NCBI RefSeq assembly: GCF_037094465.1
Contig: NZ_CP146609.1
Coordinates: 1,923,501-1,987,500 of the forward strand
DNA from: Pseudodesulfovibrio sp. 5S69
GTDB taxonomy: Bacteria; Desulfobacterota; Desulfovibrionia; Desulfovibrionales; Desulfovibrionaceae
DNA: 64,000 bases
Direction of reading: 5' to 3'
The translations under genes were made by a program, and so were the position numbers. Below are positions 1-11,932 of this stretch, piece after piece; within the stretch, counting starts at the first letter, position 1, and each line of letters begins with the position of its first letter. The notes beneath the pieces were generated by a model, which had not been told where the DNA came from, did no database searches, and worked only from the letters and a program-made list of their open reading frames with translations.

Positions 1-1266
<1,266 letters not shown>

Positions 1267-1311
1267 TGCGGCCGAAATTAATAACTCGGCAGCGCTTGAT
1301 ATAACTGATTG

Positions 1312-1347
1312 AAAAAGTTGGAGAGGCCACGCCTCTCCAACTTTTTT
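1312..1347 (+). terminator. Intrinsic terminator of the rpoBC operon
   Basis: A stem GTTGGAGAGGC / GCCTCTCCAAC (1317-1327 with 1331-1341) closes a CAC loop. It is preceded by five A residues that pair with the T tract that follows. It lies directly after the rpoC stop codon. Confidence 0.95.
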
Positions 1348-1392
1348 GCCGGGCGGGACCCAAAAGTACACACGCTCGCAGGGCGAAATGCC

Positions 1393-1422
1393 TTGACAAC
1401 GTTCGGGCGAATGAGGTACTTG
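1393..1422 (+). promoter_or_regulatory. Candidate sigma-70 promoter for rpsL-rpsG-fusA
   Basis: A perfect -35 box TTGACA (1393-1398) is followed after 18 bases by TACTTG (1417-1422), a weak -10. It lies between the rpoC terminator and rpsL, where a new promoter is needed. The rpsJ upstream region has a similar TTGACA...GTACT arrangement. The -10 assignment is uncertain. Confidence 0.4.
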
Positions 1423-1482
1423 CGGTCCTCTTTGCGCATGAATTGCGCACAGGTATCGTATTAACTAATGATTGGAGGATGA

Positions 1483-1854
1483 ATGCCCACCATTAACCAG
1501 CTCATCCGCAAGGGCCGCGAAGCGCAGCCCAAGCGGAAGAAAACCCCGGCCCTGATGGAATGCCCTCAGCGTCGAGGCGTTTGCACCAGAGTGTACACCA
1601 CGACCCCGAAGAAGCCGAACTCCGCGCTTCGCAAGGTCGCCCGTGTGCGCCTGACCAACGGCATGGAAGTCACCGCCTATATCGGTGGTGAAGGCCATAA
1701 CCTGCAGGAACACTCCGTGGTTCTGATCCGCGGCGGCCGTGTGAAGGACCTTCCCGGTGTCCGTTACCACATCGTTCGCGGTACCCTCGATACCTCCGGT
1801 GTCGACGATCGTCGCCGCGGCCGTTCCAAGTACGGCACCAAGCGCCCGAAATAA
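1483..1854 (+). CDS. rpsL: 30S ribosomal protein S12
   Basis: 123 residues, the usual S12 length. S12 sits at the decoding centre of the small subunit and contributes to accuracy. The core [19 protein letters not shown] and the segment [29 protein letters not shown] are almost identical to other bacterial S12 proteins. The lysines in PKKPNS and RVKDLPG, whose replacement commonly gives streptomycin resistance, are the ordinary sensitive residues. The ATG is preceded by GGAGG. It is the first gene of a str operon with rpsG and fusA. Confidence 0.98.
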   Translation: MPTINQLIRKGREAQPKRKKTPALMECPQRRGVCTRVYTTTPKKPNSALRKVARVRLTNGMEVTAYIGGEGHNLQEHSVVLIRGGRVKDLPGVRYHIVRGTLDTSGVDDRRRGRSKYGTKRPK

Positions 1855-1862
1855 GGTTATAG

Positions 1863-2423
<561 letters not shown>

Positions 2424-2438
2424 TCACGGAGAAGTACA

Positions 2439-4511
2439 GTGGCGAGAAAAGTACCCAGAGACAAACAGCGCAATATCGGTATCATGGCCCACATCGATGC
2501 GGGCAAGACTACCACTACCGAGCGAATCCTGTTCTACACCGGCGTGTCCCACAAGATCGGTGAGGTCCATGACGGCGAGGCCACCATGGACTGGATGGTT
2601 CAGGAGCAGGAGCGCGGCATCACCATCACGTCTGCCGCGACCACCTGCTTTTGGCGTGAGCACCGCATCAACATCATCGACACCCCGGGCCACGTGGACT
2701 TCACCATGGAAGTCGAGCGCGCCCTGCGCGTCCTGGACGGCGCCATCGCCGTCTTCGACTCCGTTGCGGGCGTCGAGCCGCAGTCCGAGACCGTGTGGCG
2801 TCAGGCCGACCGGTATAAAGTGCCCCGCATGGCCTTCGTCAACAAGATGGACCGCATCGGCGCGGACTTTTTCCGTTGCGTCCGCATGATGAAGACCCGC
2901 CTGGGCGCCAAGGCTGTTCCTCTGCAGTTGCCCATCGGGGCCGAGGACGACTTCGAAGGCGTCGTCGACCTGATCGAGGGCAAGGCATATATATATGATC
3001 ACAAGGATCACGGCGCCAGCTTCACCACCACCGAGGTCCCGGCCAACCTCCAGGACCAGTACGAAGAGATGCGCGCCGAGATGATCGAAGCCATCGCCGA
3101 GGAGGATGAAAGCCTCCTCGAGAAGTACATGGCCGACGAGGAGCTGACCCCCGAGGAGATCCGCGAGGGTGTGCGCAAGGCCACCACGAACCTGACCATC
3201 TGTCCGGTCCTGTGCGGCACCGCGTTCCGCAACAAGGGCGTGCAGCCGCTGCTCGACGCCGTCGTCGACTACCTGCCCAGCCCTCTGGACGTCGTGGTCA
3301 TGAAGGGCATGGACCCGAAGACCGAGGAGCCCATCGAGTGCCCCTGCGACGATGACGAGCCCCTGGCCGCGCTGGCCTTCAAGCTCATGACCGACCCGTT
3401 CGTCGGTCACCTGACCTTCCTGCGCCTCTACTCGGGCAAGATCGAGTCCGGCGCCACGTTCATGAACGCGGCCACCGGCAAGAAGGAGCGCATCGGTCGT
3501 CTGCTCAAGATGCACGCCAACAAGCGTGAGGAAATTAAAGAGGCATACGCCGGCGACATCGTTGCCGCCGTCGGCCTCAAGAACGTGGCCACCGGCGATA
3601 CCCTGTGCGACCTCAAGCGCGCTGTGGTTCTGGAGTCCCTGGACATCCCCGAGCCGGTTATCGAAGTGGCCATCGAACCCAAGACCAAGGCAGACCGCGA
3701 CACCCTGTCCGCCGCCCTCGTCAAGCTGGCCAAGGAGGACCCGTCCTTCCGCGTCAAGGGCGACGAGGAAACCGGACAGACCCTGATCGCCGGAATGGGT
3801 GAGTTGCACCTCGAGATCATTGTTGACCGCCTGTTGCGCGAGTTCAACGTGAACGCCAACGTGGGCGCGCCCCGCGTGGCCTATCGAGAGACCATCTCCG
3901 CGCCGAACAAGGTCGATGTCAAGCATGCCAAGCAGTCTGGTGGTCGTGGCCAGTACGGCCACGTCGTCATCGAGGTCGAGCCCAACCCCGAGAAGGGCTA
4001 CGAGTTCGTGGACGAGATCAAGGGCGGCGTGATTCCCAAGGAATACATCCCCGCCGTGGACAAGGGCATCCAGGATGCCATGAAGAACGGCATCATGGCC
4101 GGGTTCCCGGTCGTCGATGTGAAGGTCAAACTGGTCTTCGGCTCCTACCATGAAGTCGACTCCAGCGAGCAGGCCTTCTACATCGCCGGTTCCCTGGCCA
4201 TCAAGGAAGCCTGCAGAGGCGCCAAGCCGGTACTGCTCGAGCCGATCATGTCGGTGGAAGTGGTCACCCCCGAGGACTACCTCGGCGACGTCATGGGAGA
4301 CTTGAACGGCCGCCGCGGCCGGGTGGGCGAAATGGAAGCCCGCACGGGCGTGCAGGTCATCCGGTCCTTTGTGCCGCTGTCCGAGATGTTCGGTTACGCC
4401 ACGGATCTTCGTTCGAAGACCCAGGGCCGGGCGACCTTCACCATGCAGTTCGACCACTACGAGAAATTGCCGAACAACTTGGCCGAAGAATTGATGAAAG
4501 GAAACGACTAA
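2439..4511 (+). CDS. fusA: Elongation factor G
   Basis: 690 residues, full length for EF-G, the GTPase that drives translocation on the ribosome. The start is GTG 2439 behind CGGAGAA. The G1 motif AHIDAGKTT is near residue 20, RGITI forms the switch region, DTPGHVDF is G3 and NKMD is G4. Domains II to V follow, with the domain IV stretch [15 protein letters not shown]. tuf does not follow fusA here, unlike in the str operon of enterobacteria. Confidence 0.98.
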   Translation: MARKVPRDKQRNIGIMAHIDAGKTTTTERILFYTGVSHKIGEVHDGEATMDWMVQEQERGITITSAATTCFWREHRINIIDTPGHVDFTMEVERALRVLDGAIAVFDSVAGVEPQSETVWRQADRYKVPRMAFVNKMDRIGADFFRCVRMMKTRLGAKAVPLQLPIGAEDDFEGVVDLIEGKAYIYDHKDHGASFTTTEVPANLQDQYEEMRAEMIEAIAEEDESLLEKYMADEELTPEEIREGVRKATTNLTICPVLCGTAFRNKGVQPLLDAVVDYLPSPLDVVVMKGMDPKTEEPIECPCDDDEPLAALAFKLMTDPFVGHLTFLRLYSGKIESGATFMNAATGKKERIGRLLKMHANKREEIKEAYAGDIVAAVGLKNVATGDTLCDLKRAVVLESLDIPEPVIEVAIEPKTKADRDTLSAALVKLAKEDPSFRVKGDEETGQTLIAGMGELHLEIIVDRLLREFNVNANVGAPRVAYRETISAPNKVDVKHAKQSGGRGQYGHVVIEVEPNPEKGYEFVDEIKGGVIPKEYIPAVDKGIQDAMKNGIMAGFPVVDVKVKLVFGSYHEVDSSEQAFYIAGSLAIKEACRGAKPVLLEPIMSVEVVTPEDYLGDVMGDLNGRRGRVGEMEARTGVQVIRSFVPLSEMFGYATDLRSKTQGRATFTMQFDHYEKLPNNLAEELMKGND

Positions 4512-4538
4512 ACGTAGAGCCTAGGATTTTCCCTTTGC

Positions 4539-4567
4539 TTGACAGTGTGGCGGTGCGGGTGTACTCA
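4539..4567 (+). promoter_or_regulatory. Candidate promoter and structured leader of the S10 operon
   Basis: TTGACA (4539-4544) is followed after 17 bases by TACTCA, a poor -10. The 131-base gap between fusA and rpsJ also holds an imperfect inverted repeat around GTACTCA (CGGT-G-CGGGT against ACCCGACCG, 4551-4576) and a second GGCGCC...GGGCGC pair. This could be the leader used for S10 operon autoregulation. That function is inferred. Confidence 0.35.
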
Positions 4568-4642
4568 ACCCGACCGCTGCACAGTTCGGCGCCTTTTTCT
4601 TTTCGGGCGCGGTAAAGATAAATCCTTTGAGGAGAAAGCACT

Positions 4643-4963
4643 ATGGCTGCTTCGATGGCGAGCGATCGCATCAGAATCAAACTGAGAGCATACGATTACC
4701 GTATTCTGGACAAGGCTGTCACCGAGATCGTTGACACCGCCCGGAATACCGGTGCGGCTATTGCCGGCCCCGTGCCGCTGCCCACCGACATTCATCGTAC
4801 CACCGTCCAGAAATCCGTTCACGTGGACAAGAAGTCCCGCGAGCAGTTCGAGATGCGCATTCACAAGCGTCTTCTGGATATCCTTGAACCCACTCAGCAG
4901 ACCGTTGACGCCCTGGGCAAGCTTTCCTTGCCCGCCGGTGTGGACGTCGAGATCAAGCTCTAG
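4643..4963 (+). CDS. rpsJ: 30S ribosomal protein S10
   Basis: 106 residues from ATG 4643 behind GAGGAG. A second in-frame ATG at 4655 would give the more usual 102 residues, but it has a worse ribosome-binding site. S10 is a 30S head protein that also joins NusB in antitermination complexes. [15 protein letters not shown] at the N-terminus, GPVPLPT in the loop and a C-terminal [19 protein letters not shown] are typical. It is the first gene of the S10 operon; rplC follows after 10 bases. Confidence 0.97.
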   Translation: MAASMASDRIRIKLRAYDYRILDKAVTEIVDTARNTGAAIAGPVPLPTDIHRTTVQKSVHVDKKSREQFEMRIHKRLLDILEPTQQTVDALGKLSLPAGVDVEIKL

Positions 4964-4973
4964 GAGTATAGTT

Positions 4974-5606
4974 ATGGCTAAGACTCTCGGATTGCTTGGC
5001 AGAAAGCTGGGCATGACCCGCATTTTCAAGGACGATGGTACCATCTGCCCCGTGACCGTTATCGAGGCGGGACCCTGCCCGGTCATGCAGATCAAGACCA
5101 CGGACAAGGAAGGCTACAACGCCCTGCAGCTCGGCTACGACTCCGTGCCCGAGCGCAAGGTGAACAAGCCCCTTAAGGGCCACATGGCCAAGGCCGGCAA
5201 GGACCTGTACCGCCACCTCAAGGAATTCCCCCTCGAGGTAGTGGAAGGGTACGAACTGGGCCAGGAGATCACCGTCGATATCTTTGCGGCCGGTGAAAAG
5301 GTCAAGGTTACCGGTACCTCCAAGGGTAAGGGTTTCCAGGGCGTCATGAAGCGTCACAACTTCGCCGGCTCCCGCGCCTCCCATGGTGCCGAGAAAGTGC
5401 ATCGCGTCCCCGGTTCCGTCGGTAACGCGACTTTCCCCGGCCGTGTCTGGAAGGGCAAGAAGATGCCCGGCCAGATGGGTAACGCACGCGTAACCTTGAG
5501 CAACGTGGAAATCGTCGATGTCAGGCCCGAGGACAACGTCCTCCTGGTCAAGGGGCAGGTCCCCGGCCCCAACAACGGCCTCGTGATGATCCGCAAGAAC
5601 GGCTAA
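4974..5606 (+). CDS. rplC: 50S ribosomal protein L3
   Basis: Starts at ATG 4974 ([18 protein letters not shown]), giving 210 residues. An overlapping longer frame that begins inside rpsJ is not credible. L3 is one of the first proteins to bind 23S rRNA, and its central loop reaches toward the peptidyl-transferase centre. The loop signature [17 protein letters not shown] with ASHG following is present. It sits between rpsJ and rplD in canonical S10 operon order. Confidence 0.97.
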   Translation: MAKTLGLLGRKLGMTRIFKDDGTICPVTVIEAGPCPVMQIKTTDKEGYNALQLGYDSVPERKVNKPLKGHMAKAGKDLYRHLKEFPLEVVEGYELGQEITVDIFAAGEKVKVTGTSKGKGFQGVMKRHNFAGSRASHGAEKVHRVPGSVGNATFPGRVWKGKKMPGQMGNARVTLSNVEIVDVRPEDNVLLVKGQVPGPNNGLVMIRKNG

Positions 5607-5618
5607 GAGGTATACGAC

Positions 5619-6239
5619 ATGGCAAAAATTCAAGTTGTAGATCAGAATAACAAGAAGGTTGGCGACTTCGAGCTGGCCCCCGAGGTTTTCGAGGTGGAGA
5701 TCATGCCCGAAATCCTCAACCAGGTCGTCCGCGCCCAGCGCGCCTCCCAGCGCCAGGGCACCCACGCCACCAAGACCCGTGGTCTGAAATCCGGCGGCGG
5801 CCGCAAGCCGTGGCGCCAGAAGGGCACCGGTCGTGCCCGGGCCGGTTCCACCCGTTCGCCCCTGTGGCGCGGTGGTGCCGTCCTCTTCGGACCCCAGCCC
5901 CGCGACTACGCCTTCAAGGTCAACAAGAAGGTGCGCAAATTGGCCCTCAAGATGGCTTTGTCCTCCCGCGTCTCCGAAGAGAAGATGACGGTGGTCAAGT
6001 CCATCGATCTCCCCGAGATCAAGACCAAGGCCTTTGCCGAAGTCGCCCAGAACCTCGGCCTGAACAAGACCCTGATTGTCGCCAAGAACGCCGACAAGAA
6101 CCTGGAGATGTCCGCAAGGAACATGCCCCACATCAAGGTCATCGAAGCCGACAAGCTGAATGTTTACGACGTGCTGCTGTACCCCGAGCTGGTCATGCTC
6201 GAGGCCGCCGCCCAAGACGTTCAAGAGAGGTTGAAGTAA
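5619..6239 (+). CDS. rplD: 50S ribosomal protein L4
   Basis: 206 residues. L4 binds 23S rRNA domain I and lines the exit tunnel; in enterobacteria it also represses its own operon. The extended-loop signature GGGRKPWRQKGTGRARAGS followed by PLWRGGAVLFGP is intact, so the tunnel loop that carries macrolide-resistance changes in other bacteria looks ordinary. The stop codon overlaps the rplW start codon by one base, suggesting translational coupling. Confidence 0.97.
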   Translation: MAKIQVVDQNNKKVGDFELAPEVFEVEIMPEILNQVVRAQRASQRQGTHATKTRGLKSGGGRKPWRQKGTGRARAGSTRSPLWRGGAVLFGPQPRDYAFKVNKKVRKLALKMALSSRVSEEKMTVVKSIDLPEIKTKAFAEVAQNLGLNKTLIVAKNADKNLEMSARNMPHIKVIEADKLNVYDVLLYPELVMLEAAAQDVQERLK

Positions 6240-6532
6240 TGGATTATTCGAAAGTCCTGCTCAAGCCTGTGGTCTCCGAGAAGGCCAACGAGGCCAAGGA
6301 GCAATCCAATCACGTCTCTTTTTACGTCCACCCCGATTCCAACAAGATCGAGGTGAAGAAGGCCGTTGAAGCAGCCTTCGACGTCAAAGTCGAGTCCGTG
6401 AATATCGTGGCCAAGAAAGCCGCGCCGCGCAAGCGCATGGGCCGTCTGACCGGTGGCCGCGTCCCCGGTTACAAGAAGGCCTACGTCAAGCTTGCCGCCG
6501 GCGATAAAATCGAAATCTTCGAAGGAGTGTAA
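6239..6532 (+). CDS. rplW: 50S ribosomal protein L23
   Basis: Start ATG 6239-6241 shares its A with the last base of the rplD stop codon (TAATG). The product is 97 residues, [15 protein letters not shown] onward, normal for L23. L23 sits at the tunnel exit and forms the docking site for trigger factor and SRP. The segment [20 protein letters not shown] is typical. A longer frame starting within rplD is an artefact of an open frame. Confidence 0.96.
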   Translation: MDYSKVLLKPVVSEKANEAKEQSNHVSFYVHPDSNKIEVKKAVEAAFDVKVESVNIVAKKAAPRKRMGRLTGGRVPGYKKAYVKLAAGDKIEIFEGV

Positions 6533-6534
6533 CC

Positions 6535-7365
6535 ATGGCAACCCGTAAGCTGAAGCCTACTTCTCCGGGCCGCCGGTTCCAGACCATCTCCGATTTCGCG
6601 GAGATCACCCGGACCACTCCCGAGAAGTCGCTGACCAAAGGTCTGACCAAAAAGGCCGGACGCAACAACAACGGTCGTGTCACCATGCGTCGCCGCGGCG
6701 GCGGCAACAAGTCCCTGTACCGCTTGATTGACTTCAAGCGGAACAAGCTTGGCGTGCCCGCCAAGGTGGCCGAGATCGAGTACGATCCGAACCGCAGCGC
6801 CCGCATCGCCCTGCTGCACTACGCGGACGGCGAGAAGCGCTACATCCTGGCCCCTGTCGGCCTGAATCAGGGCGACGTCATCACCGCCGGTGAAGGCGCC
6901 GACATCAAGCCCGGCAACGCCATGGCCTTGACCCAGATTCCGACCGGTACCGTCGTGCACAACATCGAGCTGTACCCCGGCAACGGCGGCCAGTTCTGCC
7001 GTGCCGCCGGCACCTATGCCCAGCTCATCGCTAAGGAAGGCAAGTACGCGCTTCTGCGCATGCCCTCCGGCGAGGTCCGCAAGGTCCTGGCCACCTGTTG
7101 CGCCACCATCGGCCAGGTTGGAAACATTCATCACGAGAACATCAAGATCGGTAAGGCCGGACGGAATCGTTGGCTTGGCCGTCGCCCGAAGGTCCGTGGT
7201 GTGGCAATGAACCCGATCGATCACCCGCTGGGTGGTGGTGAGGGACGCAGTTCCGGTGGTCGCCATCCGGTGTCCCCGTGGGGTACCCCGGCCAAGGGCT
7301 ACAAGACCCGGAACCGCAAGAAGGCTTCCTCGAAGCTCATCGTCAAACGCCGCGGCCAGAAGTAG
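6535..7365 (+). CDS. rplB: 50S ribosomal protein L2
   Basis: 276 residues, standard length. L2 is a primary 23S rRNA binder needed for subunit association and peptidyl transfer. The C-terminal signature [18 protein letters not shown] contains the conserved histidine linked to peptidyl transferase function. The start lies 2 bases after rplW behind GGAG. Confidence 0.98.
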   Translation: MATRKLKPTSPGRRFQTISDFAEITRTTPEKSLTKGLTKKAGRNNNGRVTMRRRGGGNKSLYRLIDFKRNKLGVPAKVAEIEYDPNRSARIALLHYADGEKRYILAPVGLNQGDVITAGEGADIKPGNAMALTQIPTGTVVHNIELYPGNGGQFCRAAGTYAQLIAKEGKYALLRMPSGEVRKVLATCCATIGQVGNIHHENIKIGKAGRNRWLGRRPKVRGVAMNPIDHPLGGGEGRSSGGRHPVSPWGTPAKGYKTRNRKKASSKLIVKRRGQK

Positions 7366-7376
7366 GAGTATAACCA

Positions 7377-7646
7377 ATGCCTAGATCTCTTAAAAAGGGC
7401 CCGTTCCTGGACGGTCACCTGATCAAGAAAATCCAAGTGGCCGCCGAGAATCAGGACCGCCGCGTGATCAAGACCTGGTCCCGCCGTTCCACGATCGTCC
7501 CCGAGATGGTCGGTATGACCTTCGCCGTCCACAATGGCCGGAAGTTCATCCCCGTGTTCGTGACCGAAAACATGGTCGGACACAAGCTGGGTGAATTTTC
7601 CCCGACCCGCACCTACTTCGGCCACGTCGCCGACAAGAAGAAGTAG
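7377..7646 (+). CDS. rpsS: 30S ribosomal protein S19
   Basis: 89 residues. S19 sits in the 30S head and contacts 23S rRNA and tRNA. The opening [15 protein letters not shown] and the later block [21 protein letters not shown] then [14 protein letters not shown] are characteristic. The ATG at 7377 follows AGGAG. It lies in the S10 operon between rplB and rplV. Confidence 0.98.
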   Translation: MPRSLKKGPFLDGHLIKKIQVAAENQDRRVIKTWSRRSTIVPEMVGMTFAVHNGRKFIPVFVTENMVGHKLGEFSPTRTYFGHVADKKK

Positions 7647-7658
7647 GGGGAGCGCACT

Positions 7659-7991
7659 ATGGAAGCCAAAGCAGTTGCCAAGTTCATCCGCGTGTCTCCG
7701 CGCAAGGCCCGCATCGTGGCCGAGAACATCAAGGGCAAGGGCGTCGAAGATGCCCTGAACATCCTCCGGTTCACCCCGAAGAAGCCCGCCGACATTCTCA
7801 GCAAGGTGCTGTACTCCGCCATTTCCAATGCGGAGCAGATGCCCGGCGTCGACGTTGACTCCCTGATCGTCGATTCGGTCGTGGTCAACGAGGGTCCCAC
7901 CTGGAAGCGTATCCAGCCGCGTGCCATGGGCCGCGCCTATCGCATCCGGAAGCGCACCAGTCACATCACCATCGTAGTCAAGGAACAGTAG
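7659..7991 (+). CDS. rplV: 50S ribosomal protein L22
   Basis: 110 residues. L22 spans the 50S body, and its beta-hairpin narrows the exit tunnel. Conserved parts seen are [20 protein letters not shown] at the N-terminus and the hairpin tip region [21 protein letters not shown]. The start lies 12 bases after rpsS behind GGGGGAG, and the stop is next to the rpsC start. Confidence 0.97.
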   Translation: MEAKAVAKFIRVSPRKARIVAENIKGKGVEDALNILRFTPKKPADILSKVLYSAISNAEQMPGVDVDSLIVDSVVVNEGPTWKRIQPRAMGRAYRIRKRTSHITIVVKEQ

Positions 7992-7992
7992 T

Positions 7993-8634
7993 ATGGGACA
8001 GAAAGTACATCCTTACGGTTTTCGTCTGGGGTATAACAAGAACTGGCTGTCCCGCTGGTACAGCAAGAAGGACTATCCTGCGTTCGTCTTCCAGGACGAC
8101 CAGGTCCGCAAGTTCGTCAAGAAAAAACTGTATCAGGCCGGCGTTTCCCGCATCGAGATCGAGCGGGCCGGCGGCAAGATTCGGCTGATCATCCACACCG
8201 CGCGTCCCGGTATCGTCATCGGCCGCAAGGGTGTTGAGATAGAAAAGTTGCGTGAGGAATTGCGCAGCAAGTTTCAAACCGAGTTCACCATTGAGGTCAA
8301 CGAGATCCGTAGACCGGAGGTTGAAGCTCAGCTCGTAGCTGAGAACATTGCCCAGCAGCTCGAACGTCGAATTGCCTTCCGCCGTGCCATGAAGCGTACG
8401 GTGGGCCTTGCCAGGAAATTCGGCGCCGAGGGTATCAAAGTCGCGTGCGCAGGCCGCCTTGCCGGCGCTGAAATCGCCCGCGGCGAATGGTACCGTGATG
8501 GGCGTGTGCCCCTGCACACTCTCCGTGCCGACATCGACTACGGTTTCGCCGAGGCTTCGACCACCTACGGCGTGATCGGCGTCAAGGTCTGGATCTTCAA
8601 GGGTGAGATTCTGGACAAAGAGGTACAACAGTAA
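7993..8634 (+). CDS. rpsC: 30S ribosomal protein S3
   Basis: 213 residues. S3 lies at the mRNA entry side of the 30S head and helps unwind m[21 protein letters not shown] at the start is diagnostic. A KH type II domain is visible around residues 50-75 ([13 protein letters not shown]). The stop codon overlaps the start of rplP by one base (TAATG). Confidence 0.97.
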   Translation: MGQKVHPYGFRLGYNKNWLSRWYSKKDYPAFVFQDDQVRKFVKKKLYQAGVSRIEIERAGGKIRLIIHTARPGIVIGRKGVEIEKLREELRSKFQTEFTIEVNEIRRPEVEAQLVAENIAQQLERRIAFRRAMKRTVGLARKFGAEGIKVACAGRLAGAEIARGEWYRDGRVPLHTLRADIDYGFAEASTTYGVIGVKVWIFKGEILDKEVQQ

Positions 8635-9047
8635 TGCTTGCTCCAAAAAGAGTTAAATTCAGAAAATGGCAGAAAGGCCGACTCAGAGGCAAGGCCCAAC
8701 GGGGTAACATGGTGTCCTTCGGCGATATCGGGCTGAAGGCATTGGAGCACGGAAAGATCACCAACCAGCAGATCGAGTCCGCCCGTGTCGCCATCATGCG
8801 GCACATCAAGCGCGGCGGTAAGGTCTGGATCCGCATCTTCCCTGATCACCCCACCACCTCCAAGCCCGCGGAAGTCCGTCAGGGCAAGGGTAAAGGCGCT
8901 CCCGACGGTTGGGTCGCGCCGGTGAAACCGGGCCGCATCATGTACGAAGTGAAGGGCGTTGACATCGAACTTGCCAAGGAGGCCCTCAAGCGCGCTTCCT
9001 ACAAGCTGCCGATCAAGACGGCCATCGTTGTGAAGGAGGGTCTGTAA
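8634..9047 (+). CDS. rplP: 50S ribosomal protein L16
   Basis: 137 residues. L16 helps place the A-site tRNA and completes the central protuberance. Diagnostic segments are [34 protein letters not shown] and [18 protein letters not shown]. It overlaps the rpsC stop codon by one base and is followed 1 base later by rpmC, so translation is probably coupled. Confidence 0.97.
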   Translation: MLAPKRVKFRKWQKGRLRGKAQRGNMVSFGDIGLKALEHGKITNQQIESARVAIMRHIKRGGKVWIRIFPDHPTTSKPAEVRQGKGKGAPDGWVAPVKPGRIMYEVKGVDIELAKEALKRASYKLPIKTAIVVKEGL

Positions 9048-9048
9048 G

Positions 9049-9240
9049 ATGACTTCCAAGGAACTTCGTGAACTGGATGACGCCAAACTGGCAGAGAAGC
9101 TGAACGAATCCCGGCACGAGCTGTTCACCATGCGCTTCAAGCATGCGACCGCTCAGCTGGAAAACACGCAGGCCCTCTCCGGCGTCAAGAAGACCATCGC
9201 CCGTATCCTGACTATTCAGCGGGAACGACAGGGAGCGTAA
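9049..9240 (+). CDS. rpmC: 50S ribosomal protein L29
   Basis: 63 residues forming the usual two-helix L29 fold. L29 sits near L23 at the tunnel exit. The sequence TSKELRELDDAKLAEKL opens the first helix and KKTIARILTIQRER closes the second; the central LFTMRFKHATAQLEN is typical. It lies between rplP and rpsQ in standard order. Confidence 0.95.
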   Translation: MTSKELRELDDAKLAEKLNESRHELFTMRFKHATAQLENTQALSGVKKTIARILTIQRERQGA

Positions 9241-9243
9241 GAA

Positions 9244-9510
9244 ATGGCTGAGTTCAAATACCAAGGCAACAAGCGCCTGCTCACCGGTTTGGTCATCTCC
9301 GACAAAGCCGACAAGACCATCGTCGTCCGCGTCGAGACCCTGGTGAAGCATCCGCTGCTGAAGAAGTACATCCGCCGCCGCAAAAAGTTCATGGCCCATG
9401 ATCCGGCCAACGACTGCGGTGTTGGCGATACGGTGCAGATTGTCGAATCGAGGCCTATGTCCAAGCGCAAGCGCTGGCACCTGGTGAAGATTCTCGAAAA
9501 GGCCGTCTAG
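9244..9510 (+). CDS. rpsQ: 30S ribosomal protein S17
   Basis: 88 residues, OB-fold. S17 binds 16S rRNA helices 7 and 11 early in assembly. Conserved stretches are LTGLVISDKADKTIVVRVE and the loop HPLLKKYIRRRKKFMAHD; VGDTVQIVESRPMSKRKRW follows. It starts 3 bases after rpmC. Confidence 0.97.
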   Translation: MAEFKYQGNKRLLTGLVISDKADKTIVVRVETLVKHPLLKKYIRRRKKFMAHDPANDCGVGDTVQIVESRPMSKRKRWHLVKILEKAV

Positions 9511-9528
9511 GGATTAGGAGGAAATCAT

Positions 9529-9897
9529 ATGATCCAGGTTGAATCCAATCTCGACGTGGCTGACAACTCCGGAGCCAAGAAGGTCGCCTGTATTAAGGTC
9601 CTCGGCGGTTCCAAGCGCCGTTACGCCAGCGTCGGAGATATTATCGTAGTGTCCGTTAAGGAGGCCATGCCCCATTCCAAGGTGAAGAAGGGCTCGGTCA
9701 TGAAGGCGGTTGTCGTCCGCACCAAGAAGGAACTCGGTCGTCCCGACGGTTCCTACATCAAGTTCGACAACAATTCCGCCGTGCTGCTCAACAACAACAT
9801 GGAGCCTGTCGGGACCCGTATCTTCGGTCCCGTGGCCCGTGAGTTGCGCGCCGCCGGTTTCATGAAGATCGTTTCCCTCGCTCCCGAGGTTCTGTAA
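9529..9897 (+). CDS. rplN: 50S ribosomal protein L14
   Basis: 122 residues, exactly the common L14 length. L14 forms part of an intersubunit bridge. It opens [18 protein letters not shown] and contains [25 protein letters not shown] strong ribosome-binding site, TAGGAGGAAA, precedes the ATG. It opens the spc part of the cluster, with no promoter that I could identify between rpsQ and rplN. Confidence 0.98.
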   Translation: MIQVESNLDVADNSGAKKVACIKVLGGSKRRYASVGDIIVVSVKEAMPHSKVKKGSVMKAVVVRTKKELGRPDGSYIKFDNNSAVLLNNNMEPVGTRIFGPVARELRAAGFMKIVSLAPEVL

Positions 9898-9907
9898 GGA
9901 AATGACG

Positions 9908-10228
9908 ATGAAGACTAAAATCCGTAAAGACGACAAGGTCATGGTCATCGCCGGGAAGGACAAGGGAAAGGTCGGCAAGGTCTTGAAGATCCTCAAGAAG
10001 CAGGACAAGGTCCTGGTCGAGAAGGTCAACATGGTCCAGCGCCATACCAAGGCCAACCCGTATGCCCAGCAGCCCGGCGGCATTATCGAGAAGGAAGCCC
10101 CTATCCATGTATCCAATGTGGCTATTGTGTGCGACGCCTGCACCAAGCCCACGCGGGTAGGGTACAAGAAGACTGAAGACGGCAAGAAGGTGCGCTTCTG
10201 CAAGAAGTGCAACGAGACCTTCAAATAG
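9908..10228 (+). CDS. rplX: 50S ribosomal protein L24, cysteine-containing type
   Basis: I place the start at ATG 9908 ([13 protein letters not shown], 106 residues) because AAGGA at 9896-9900 is well spaced from it and only one base from the alternative ATG at 9902. L24 begins assembly of the 50S. A KOW motif, [21 protein letters not shown], opens the protein. The C-terminal half has two CxxC pairs (CDAC and CKKC), as in L24 forms that may hold zinc. Confidence 0.95.
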   Translation: MKTKIRKDDKVMVIAGKDKGKVGKVLKILKKQDKVLVEKVNMVQRHTKANPYAQQPGGIIEKEAPIHVSNVAIVCDACTKPTRVGYKKTEDGKKVRFCKKCNETFK

Positions 10229-10236
10229 GTATCAGT

Positions 10237-10776
10237 ATGACACGTCTCGAAAAAGTGTATAATGAAAAGGTCGTCCCCGAGCTCCAGAAGGAGTACGGTT
10301 ACACCTCGTCCATGGAGATCCCGAGAATGACGAAGATCTCCCTGAACATCGGCCTCGGTGCAGCCAGCCAGAACAGCAAGCTCATCGATGCCGCCGTCGA
10401 GGAACTGACCGCCATCGCCGGCCAGAAGGCCGTGGTAACCCTGGCCAAGAAGTCCATCGCCCAGTTCAAGCTGCGCGAGGGACAACCGGTCGGTTGCCGC
10501 GTCACCCTGCGCGACGATGCCATGTGGGACTTTTACGACAAGCTCGTGAGCTTCGCACTGCCTCGGGTCCGCGACTTCCGCGGCATCCCCGACCGCGGTT
10601 TCGACGGCCGCGGGAACTTCACCCTTGGCATCAAGGAACACACCATCTTCCCCGAGCTCGACATCGACCGGGTGGAGCTGGTGAAGGGCATGAACGTCAC
10701 CGTGGCGACCACGGCCAAGACGGACAAGGAAGGCAAGACCCTCCTCGATCTCCTTGGCATGCCCTTTAAAAAGTAG
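10237..10776 (+). CDS. rplE: 50S ribosomal protein L5
   Basis: Starts at ATG 10237 ([19 protein letters not shown]), giving 179 residues, the usual L5 length. A frame extended back into rplX is rejected. L5 binds 5S rRNA and contacts the P-site tRNA. Family blocks are [35 protein letters not shown] and [21 protein letters not shown]. It is followed 11 bases later by the S14 gene. Confidence 0.97.
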   Translation: MTRLEKVYNEKVVPELQKEYGYTSSMEIPRMTKISLNIGLGAASQNSKLIDAAVEELTAIAGQKAVVTLAKKSIAQFKLREGQPVGCRVTLRDDAMWDFYDKLVSFALPRVRDFRGIPDRGFDGRGNFTLGIKEHTIFPELDIDRVELVKGMNVTVATTAKTDKEGKTLLDLLGMPFKK

Positions 10777-10787
10777 GAGGACGGAAA

Positions 10788-10973
10788 GTGGCCAAAACAA
10801 GCTTACGCGTCAAGGCGAGCCGCAAACCCAAGTTCAAGGTCCGCGCTTACAATCGGTGCCCGATTTGTGGCCGTCCTCGGGCTTTTCTGAGGCGGTACGG
10901 AATCTGCCGTATCTGCTTCCGCAACAAGGCTCTCGCCGGCGAACTGCCCGGCGTCCGCAAGGCGAGCTGGTAA
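10788..10973 (+). CDS. rpsZ: 30S ribosomal protein S14, zinc-binding type
   Basis: A GTG-started gene of 61 residues behind AGGAGG. The short form of S14 binds a zinc ion through two CxxC pairs, both visible in [22 protein letters not shown]14 sits in the 30S head and is needed late in assembly. The roughly 100-residue zinc-free type is not present here. It is followed by rpsH after 15 bases. Confidence 0.95.
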   Translation: MAKTSLRVKASRKPKFKVRAYNRCPICGRPRAFLRRYGICRICFRNKALAGELPGVRKASW

Positions 10974-10988
10974 TTAAGGAGAAATGAA

Positions 10989-11372
10989 ATGGCTGTTGTT
11001 GATCCTGTAGCCGACATGTTGACCCGCATCCGGAATGCGTACGGCGCCTATCACACCGATGTCGCTGTCCCGACTTCGAAGATGAAGTCTTCCATCGCGG
11101 GTATCCTGAAGGAAGAAGGTTATATCGCCGACTACGCTGTCGAGGACAGGGACATCAGTATTACCCTCAAGTACGCCGACGGCAAACCGCTCATTACTGG
11201 CCTGAAGAAGGTCAGCAAGCCCGGTCGTCGCGTGTACGTTGGTGCTTCTGATATCCCCCGTGTCCAGAACGGCATCGGTATTTGTATCGTGTCCACCTCC
11301 AAAGGGCTGCTTGAAGGCGCCAAGGCCAAAGAGGCCAACGTCGGCGGCGAGCTGCTCTGCGAAATCTGGTAA
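10989..11372 (+). CDS. rpsH: 30S ribosomal protein S8
   Basis: 127 residues. S8 binds the centre of 16S rRNA and in enterobacteria represses the spc operon at the rplE message. The opening DPVADMLTRIRNAYGA and the C-terminal GIGICIVSTSKGLLEGAKAKEANVGGELLCEIW are typical. The start follows AAGGAGAAATGAA. Confidence 0.97.
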   Translation: MAVVDPVADMLTRIRNAYGAYHTDVAVPTSKMKSSIAGILKEEGYIADYAVEDRDISITLKYADGKPLITGLKKVSKPGRRVYVGASDIPRVQNGIGICIVSTSKGLLEGAKAKEANVGGELLCEIW

Positions 11373-11384
11373 AGAGGTTCCGTT

Positions 11385-11921
11385 ATGTCTCGTATAGGAA
11401 AGAATCCCATCGACATCCCCTCGGGTGTCGAGGTGTCTGTCGGAGCCTCCGAAATCCAGGTCAAGGGTCCCAAGGGGACCTTGGCTACCCCGGTCGATCC
11501 GGCCGTGGCGTATAAGATAGAGGATGGCAAGGTGTATGTCTCCCGCGTGGATGATTCCCGCCAGGCGCGCGGCCAGCACGGTCTTCGTAGGACCCTGCTC
11601 GCCAACTGCGTGGATGGCGTGACCAAGGGCTTTTCCAAGACCCTGGAAGTCATCGGCGTCGGATACAAGGTGTCCGTGCAGGGCAAGAAAGTCGTTCTGG
11701 CCGTCGGGTATTCCCACCCGGTCGAGTTCGACCTGCCCGCCGGTCTGGAGGCCAAGGTGGAAGGCGCCAAGCTGACCATCGAGGGCATCGACAAGCAGCT
11801 TGTCGGTGAAATTGCGGCCCGGATCCGTCGTGTGCGTCCGCCCGAACCCTACAAGGGCAAGGGCATCAAGTACCTCGACGAGATCATTCGCCGCAAGGCC
11901 GGTAAGTCCGGTTCCAAGTAG
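11385..11921 (+). CDS. rplF: 50S ribosomal protein L6
   Basis: 178 residues made of two related domains, as usual for L6, which lies near the factor-binding site. [17 protein letters not shown] opens the protein, [25 protein letters not shown] lies in the middle, and [18 protein letters not shown] is the conserved C-terminal rRNA-binding signature. It lies between rpsH and rplR. Confidence 0.97.
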   Translation: MSRIGKNPIDIPSGVEVSVGASEIQVKGPKGTLATPVDPAVAYKIEDGKVYVSRVDDSRQARGQHGLRRTLLANCVDGVTKGFSKTLEVIGVGYKVSVQGKKVVLAVGYSHPVEFDLPAGLEAKVEGAKLTIEGIDKQLVGEIAARIRRVRPPEPYKGKGIKYLDEIIRRKAGKSGSK

Positions 11922-11932
11922 GGGTAATAGTC

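Noticed and set aside
2424..4457. A 677-codon open frame on the minus strand opposite fusA
   Set aside because: It is the antisense shadow of a highly conserved GC-rich gene, with a His/Gly/Leu/Val-rich composition and no domain.
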